Source of the DNA: Plantago elongata | Lineage: Eukaryota; Streptophyta; Magnoliopsida; Lamiales; Plantaginaceae | DNA: 50,234 bases | Direction: 5' to 3' | Assembly (NCBI GenBank): GCA_036897095.1 | Contig: JAYMSP010000474.1 | Location: 1 to 50,234 of the forward strand | Part shown: positions 46,224 to 50,234 of the stretch, in pieces | Layout: each line of letters starts with the position of its first letter | Numbering within the stretch: position 1 is the first letter of the stretch | The notes under the pieces: generated by a model | What the model was told of the DNA's origin: nothing | The model's input: only the letters and a program-made list of their open reading frames with translations | The model's database searches: none | Position numbers and translations under genes: made by a program

Positions 46224-48249
46224 CTATTGTAGTGCATTTATGAAAGCCGTCAAGGATTCAACATCTCTCTTCTCGGACCTATACTTTATAGGGCGGGAGG
46301 TACTCTTCGGGAAGAAAAGTATGGTTGGAAAGCTTCCCAACTGCAGCTCCTGCTTTGCAAACGCCTTCTCTTCTCCATCTGCCCTAAACTTCGCCACCTT
46401 AACACCAGAGCCAGCGAACTGCTCTGCCAATTCAACATATGATGCCTCCATCCCCTGGCAAAATCGGCACCAAGGAGCATAAAGCACGACGATCCAAGCC
46501 TCCTTCCTGTTGTCCAACTTCAACAGGTTCTCAATTCCAGGCCTAGTCAAGTCCAAAACCTTGCTGTTACTGAAAAGATCAGCATGTGCAGCACTGCCAT
46601 TAGCCTGAATACCGTTCAATGTACCATTGACAGTTCCGTTCAAATTCTCATCCTTAATGTTTCCCTTGTGGAGCCCGCACTCCTTTGCTTTTGCATCTTC
46701 CCACCACCATCTCCCTTCACGCTCGTGTTGCCCGGGGAGAACAGCTCTGGTGCACGGTTCACATCCGATTGAGATATACCCTTGAGCGTGCAATGCATTA
46801 ACAGGCACATTCATGGTACGAAGAAAAGTCCATATATCGTTACCCTTCACATTCGCAACAGGGTTCCACTTCACCAAACTACCAGCCCCACCATCCAATC
46901 CTTCAAAAACAGGATCAACTTGGACAACAGGAATCTCCGATCGCGTCCCAGGGGACTGATCCTTCCGTTGGCCAGTTATCCAAGCCCGCAGTCCCTTCAA
47001 AGCACGTCTAAGGGGCTTAACCTTCCTCACACGGCAGCACTCCTGATGCCCATCTTCATAGAAAGAAAAGAGCCCCTTGCTCCTAACCAATGCCTGAACT
47101 TCCTCAGCATCAGGGAACATGTACTCAATTCGAATGTTATAGCGCTTCTCAACTTCATCAAACAGCTTGTACGTCTCTGGATTCAACCTCCCAGTGTCCA
47201 AACTGAAAACTCGAAACGGCCTCCCAGTTAAGTGTGCGTATTCAATCAATGCCACATCTTCCGCCCCACTGCATAAATTCAATCACTTGATCAGCTGTGA
47301 TCTCTGAGAAGATACACCCATATACATAATCTTAACGTCAATGTAAACGAAACCATACACATTTGGCCAAAAAGTGTTCCCTAGTTAGCCAACCTATATT
47401 GCAGATATCAAATTTTCTGAACACAGGTATGAAAATCCAAAACTTAAGCACATTCAAAAGAATTGTCACAATGCTGGAATCAATACTTATATCAGAATTC
47501 TGTTCTTAAACCATAACCTATTAGGCTAATAATTAGATACTTCTAAACAGAATACCCAAATTTTGTCCAACTTCAAACAGACATTCATCCTACAGCCAAT
47601 GTGTACCTCAATCAATCAATAGATGAAATAAACAGAAGCAATGTAGCATAGAAACAAGCAATTTCCAGAAGAAAACCAAATGTTATGAAATGGTGTAAAT
47701 TACCTAAAAGCAATGGCAATGTCATTTCCAAACTTCTCAAGCGCCTTATCCATGATCTCAAGAGGAGAAGCATTTTCGAGACCCTCAGCCAATTTCACAT
47801 AATCCTCTTCCTCCTCCACTTTATTCACAACCTCTGCATATCCAACCAAAACACCGTCAATTCAACAGCTCAGAAACAAGCAGATCAACCAATCATCAAA
47901 AACAAATTAACAAAAAAAACTCACCAGGAGCCAAAAAAGTCGCCGCGGAAGGAACAATCGAGTCATTCCTCTTCGGCTCAGCATTCAACGCCATCACCGT
48001 GGTTCGCCTAACGGAAACATTGACCGCCGGCGACCGGAGATGAACCTTCTTATCCACCAGCTGAAATGTTGCGAAGTTTGCACCTGAACATGAACAAATA
48101 ACAAATTTAGCTTCACACAACAGATAATCGATCAAATTTAAGCTAATGAAGGATAAAAGAAGATCGTATAGTGCTGCAGTACCATTGGATTGGTCGTGAA
48201 AAGGAGAGGTGTGGAGAGCGATTGGTGAAGAAGCTGCAGCAAGAGCCAT
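46224..48249 (-). CDS. APR: 5'-adenylylsulfate (APS) reductase, plastid
   Basis: Four exons on the minus strand, 48249-48183, 48083-47925, 47833-47704 and 47268-46224, give 466 residues; Arabidopsis APR1 is 465. APR reduces APS to sulfite in plastids using glutathione, a controlling step of sulfate assimilation. Residues 1 to about 60 are Ser/Arg-rich, as in a transit peptide. The reductase domain has [28 protein letters not shown], the iron-sulfur cysteines ECC (196-197) and CEPC (288, 291), and the catalytic ECGLH (Cys 316). An [10 protein letters not shown] linker leads to a thioredoxin-fold domain from about 355 that acts like glutaredoxin. Its active site reads WCRFC (386-389), whereas plant APRs I know have WCPFC. 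The rest is normal, so the gene looks functional. Confidence 0.96.
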
Positions 48250-48600
48250 TGTTGTATCTTTGTGTGTATGAATGATTGAAAGGAAAGTGAGTATCTGAAA
48301 ATTGTTGTGGAATGTGATGTTCAAAGGAAGAAGCTTTGGGAGTATATGAAGTTTGAGAAAATGAAGAGGAAGAAGTAGATTCATTGAACCTGGACGGGAT
48401 TTGGTTGCTGATTGTAATCATTGCTTCCGTCACGTGCGGTGGTACTAGGAAACCACCAGACGGTAGTTGCTATTTGTGAACACACGATTTCGATTTCTGT
48501 TTTGGTTCTTCTAGTAAAATTTTAGAAGGTCAACGAGTCAAACTCAACTAATGTGTAACGAGTCCATTTAAAAAAATGTGAGTTTTAACGAGGCTTATCA
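48250..48600. promoter_or_regulatory. APS reductase upstream region
   Basis: Non-coding DNA upstream of the APR start codon. The first ~100 bases are likely 5' UTR. I see no strong TATA box. Overlapping open frames here are not genes. Confidence 0.4.
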
Positions 48601-48769
48601 ATTAAAATATTATATTATCATATGACCTCGTTTATCAAACATAAGCTAAAACATTTACTCTTATATGCCCTTTTTAACCCATTCAACGCGTTACTATACA
48701 TTATAATATATAATTTCTTCCACCTATCTCAAAATAACACACATTCACTTGAGTAAGCAAAATATAATC

Positions 48770-49320
48770 ATGGCACAAAAAGTTACATGTGCCTCATAAA
48801 TTGTAATAGGGGCTTGGTTATTAGCCCGGCAATTGGAACGCTCTCGTGTAGGGATGCCATAGCGGCTTTAACACATGTATACCGTGTTTAACTGACAGAG
48901 CTGGTAGTCCTACAGTTCCTTGTTGTGAGGCTCTTCAGATAGTTAATGATTGTGTTGATAGCACTGATAACCGGAGAGAATTATATGTTTGCTTTAAGAA
49001 TGCTAGTGGTGGGATCGGTGTTAATCCTGAAAAGTTATATGTGCCTCATATCGCAATTCGTGTGCCAATCTTTCGATTGATTGTATCACGTAAGTCGTTT
49101 ATTTTTCCTTTTCTTTCAATGACATACTCGAAAAAATTAATAACGTCAAATTAAAATTATTTTTAATAATATTTTATAAAAAGGAAAGTCAAAACAAGTA
49201 GCTAAATTAGTTAAATTAGTAAAAGTCAATTTCATAGCTCCCTTTTAGGTTATAAAGATGTTGCTTTTGTTGAATTATTTTCAATTTTGTTACTTGCAGG
49301 GTCCTAATGAGTTTGAAAAT
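48770..49320 (+). pseudogene. Non-specific lipid transfer protein, damaged copy 2
   Basis: Inverted homologue of the copy at 42450-43037. The expected ATG (48770) opens only nine codons before TAA. Downstream, in changing frames, come CRDAIAALT, then SPTVPCCEALQIVND, STDNRRELYVCFKNA and GIGVNPEKL. The first cysteine of the CxC pair is Tyr (ELYVCF), the second conserved cysteine region is lost to a stop, and the last two cysteines are missing. The exon-end GTAAGT (49090) and the acceptor TACTTGCAG (49291-49299) persist, and 160 bases of upstream sequence also match. More decayed than copy 1. Confidence 0.82.
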
Positions 49321-49541
49321 GAGGGAGGGAAAATGGGTGCTTTATTAGTAGTATATGTTGGCTATATTATGTAAACTGAACATTTTCATTATGTACGAAA
49401 GTTCAAAAAATAAGTATCATGAATATGATTCAGTCAATATCTAATAAAAGTAGTTCTTATATATTATCTATATATATAAATATAATACAAAATTATATAT
49501 AAAAATGCAATTAAAATTAAAATAACTCAGTTATTATAATC
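49321..49541. other. AT-rich spacer
   Basis: No feature beyond the decayed LTP 3' side. Confidence 0.5.
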
Positions 49542-49837
49542 TTAGACCAACCCCAATGGGGGCGCCGTGGCGCACGCCGTGCCATGGCGCCCCCAACGAG
49601 GCCAATACGTCGTGCCATAAGATGCGGCGTCTCTTCACGCGGCGTGCCACGTGTATTTTCGGTTTTTTTTCCCGAAATTCGATTTTTATCTGTTTTCAAA
49701 CGATAATATCTCCAAATATATGAAATAAAAAAAATCACCAACGACTACGTTTTTTCAGGATCTATATAATGAGACCAAATTTGAGTTTTTTTTTAATTTT
49801 GAATTTGAATTTACCAACGGCTATATGGTTTCAACAT

Positions 49838-49846
49838 CTATAAAAA
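49838..49846 (+). promoter_or_regulatory. TATA box of the Harbinger transposase
   Basis: CTATAAAAA, about 135 bases before the ATG at 49977. Confidence 0.55.
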
Positions 49847-49976
49847 CCCTCATCAATCTTCATATTCTTCACCTCATCCCAACTCCAACTCCTCTTTCTC
49901 TCTTAATTAAACTCAAAAAACTCTCTTCTCCCAAAACACCCTTTCCCCAAAACTCTCTTCTTCCTCTGTATTAATC

Positions 49977-50234
49977 ATGTTCAACCCAGTTCAAGAAACC
50001 AGTATTTCATCCGAGAACAATTCGTCATCTGATGAACTTCTCGATATCGCTTATTCATCTAATCCTTTCGTACGAATGCAAAACATGATATTCCAGAACA
50101 TGCTAAATATAATCCAACACTACCAACAATTAACAACAAGTCCAACCACGACGTATATAGCGGCTACACACGTGCTTACATTGACAAAGAGCGAGAAGAT
50201 TGTGCCGTTCGCTTGGAGCGAGACTACTTCGGTG
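49977..50234 (+). pseudogene. Harbinger (DDE_Tnp_4-type) transposase, N-terminal part, frame-disrupted
   Basis: From ATG 49977 the frame reads MFNPVQETSISSENNSSSDE and continues Ser/Asn/Gln-rich to QQLTT, the usual variable N-terminus. The conserved block YTRAYIDKEREDCAVRLERD-YFG near 50160-50233 is in a different frame (two positions on), so a small indel lies between about 50110 and 50155, unless an intron or a different start explains it. Similar R.YI.R.RE..H..L..DYF blocks precede the catalytic region in PIF/Harbinger transposases. The catalytic residues lie beyond the edge. Confidence 0.65.

Larger units (their letters stand above)
49545..50234 (+). mobile_element. PIF/Harbinger-type transposon, left end (runs off the window)
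   Basis: Begins GACCAACCCCAATGGGGGCG after TTA (49542-49544), as in PIF/Harbinger elements (3-bp TTA/TAA target, G-rich end). The first 110 bases are GC-rich with GGCGCC/GCCACGTG palindromes. TATAAAAA at about 49840 and a TTCTCTTCTCCC-type leader precede the transposase start. The right end lies outside the window. Confidence 0.7.

Noticed and set aside
46093..47231. Plus-strand frames of 129 and 149 codons opposite APS reductase
   Set aside because: Shadows of the well-supported minus-strand APR exon.
47269..47282. APR start at an in-frame ATG just inside the last intron
   Set aside because: The ATG lies upstream of the splice acceptor. Exons 1-3 supply the proper plastid N-terminus in phase.

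Overview
This 50.2 kb window is nuclear DNA from a flowering plant, most likely a eudicot. It is AT-rich, its genes have short GT-AG introns, the recognisable proteins are plant-specific (phytepsin with a plant-specific insert, SLAC/SLAH channel, two-domain plastid APS reductase, nsLTP), and the space between genes is full of plant transposon types. I cannot name the genus from sequence alone. There is no bacterial-style operon, CRISPR array or viral genome.

Genes that look intact are: the 3' end of a phytepsin-type aspartic protease (1-1058, +); an SLAH1/4-like S-type anion channel (22961-24470, +); a BAP31-like ER membrane protein (25738-28620, -); a PMP22-type peroxisomal membrane protein in seven exons (34839-37461, -); the mitochondrial glycine-cleavage T-protein in three exons (38346-40801, -); a small secreted Ser/Gly-rich protein (44633-45019, -); and plastid APS reductase in four exons (46224-48249, -). 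All exon joins were read by hand, and reading frames close across every junction. The right half is gene-dense and mostly minus strand. These genes serve separate compartments (vacuole, plasma membrane, ER, peroxisome, mitochondrion, cell wall, plastid), and nothing in the layout suggests one pathway or co-regulation.

Broken genes are two nsLTP pseudogenes in inverted orientation (about 42.5-43.0 kb and 48.8-49.3 kb), which descend from one duplicated locus, and a partial copy of the BAP31-like gene (32.9-33.1 kb) that includes intron sequence.

The left part (1.1-22.8 kb) and the 28.8-34.8 kb interval are transposon territory. I delimited many elements by target-site duplications (TSDs) and inverted ends: four hAT-type elements with 8-bp TSDs (2715-3241, 10425-11539, 13237-13869, 28785-29768); a fifth hAT-like element (4086-5331) that carries both a hAT transposase tail and a fragment of a calcineurin B-like (CBL) gene; a Mutator-like element with ~345-bp inverted ends (15099-16250); two Stowaway MITEs (8598-8832 and 24043-24129, the latter in the anion channel intron); a ~1.8-kb non-autonomous LTR element with a gag remnant (18448-20284); tRNA-derived SINEs, one with a perfect 15-bp TSD (18158-18245); a small Tourist-like MITE (43395-43554); and the left end of a PIF/Harbinger element running off the right edge (from 49545). 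Tandem arrays (TTAGTTTCA-rich at 1.8-2.7 kb, ACATTAC-rich at 12.3-14.4 kb) fill further space. The most unusual items are the CBL-carrying hAT element, the inverted LTP pseudogene pair, the altered CxxC motif in APS reductase, and a compact unexplained hairpin at 6140-6217.
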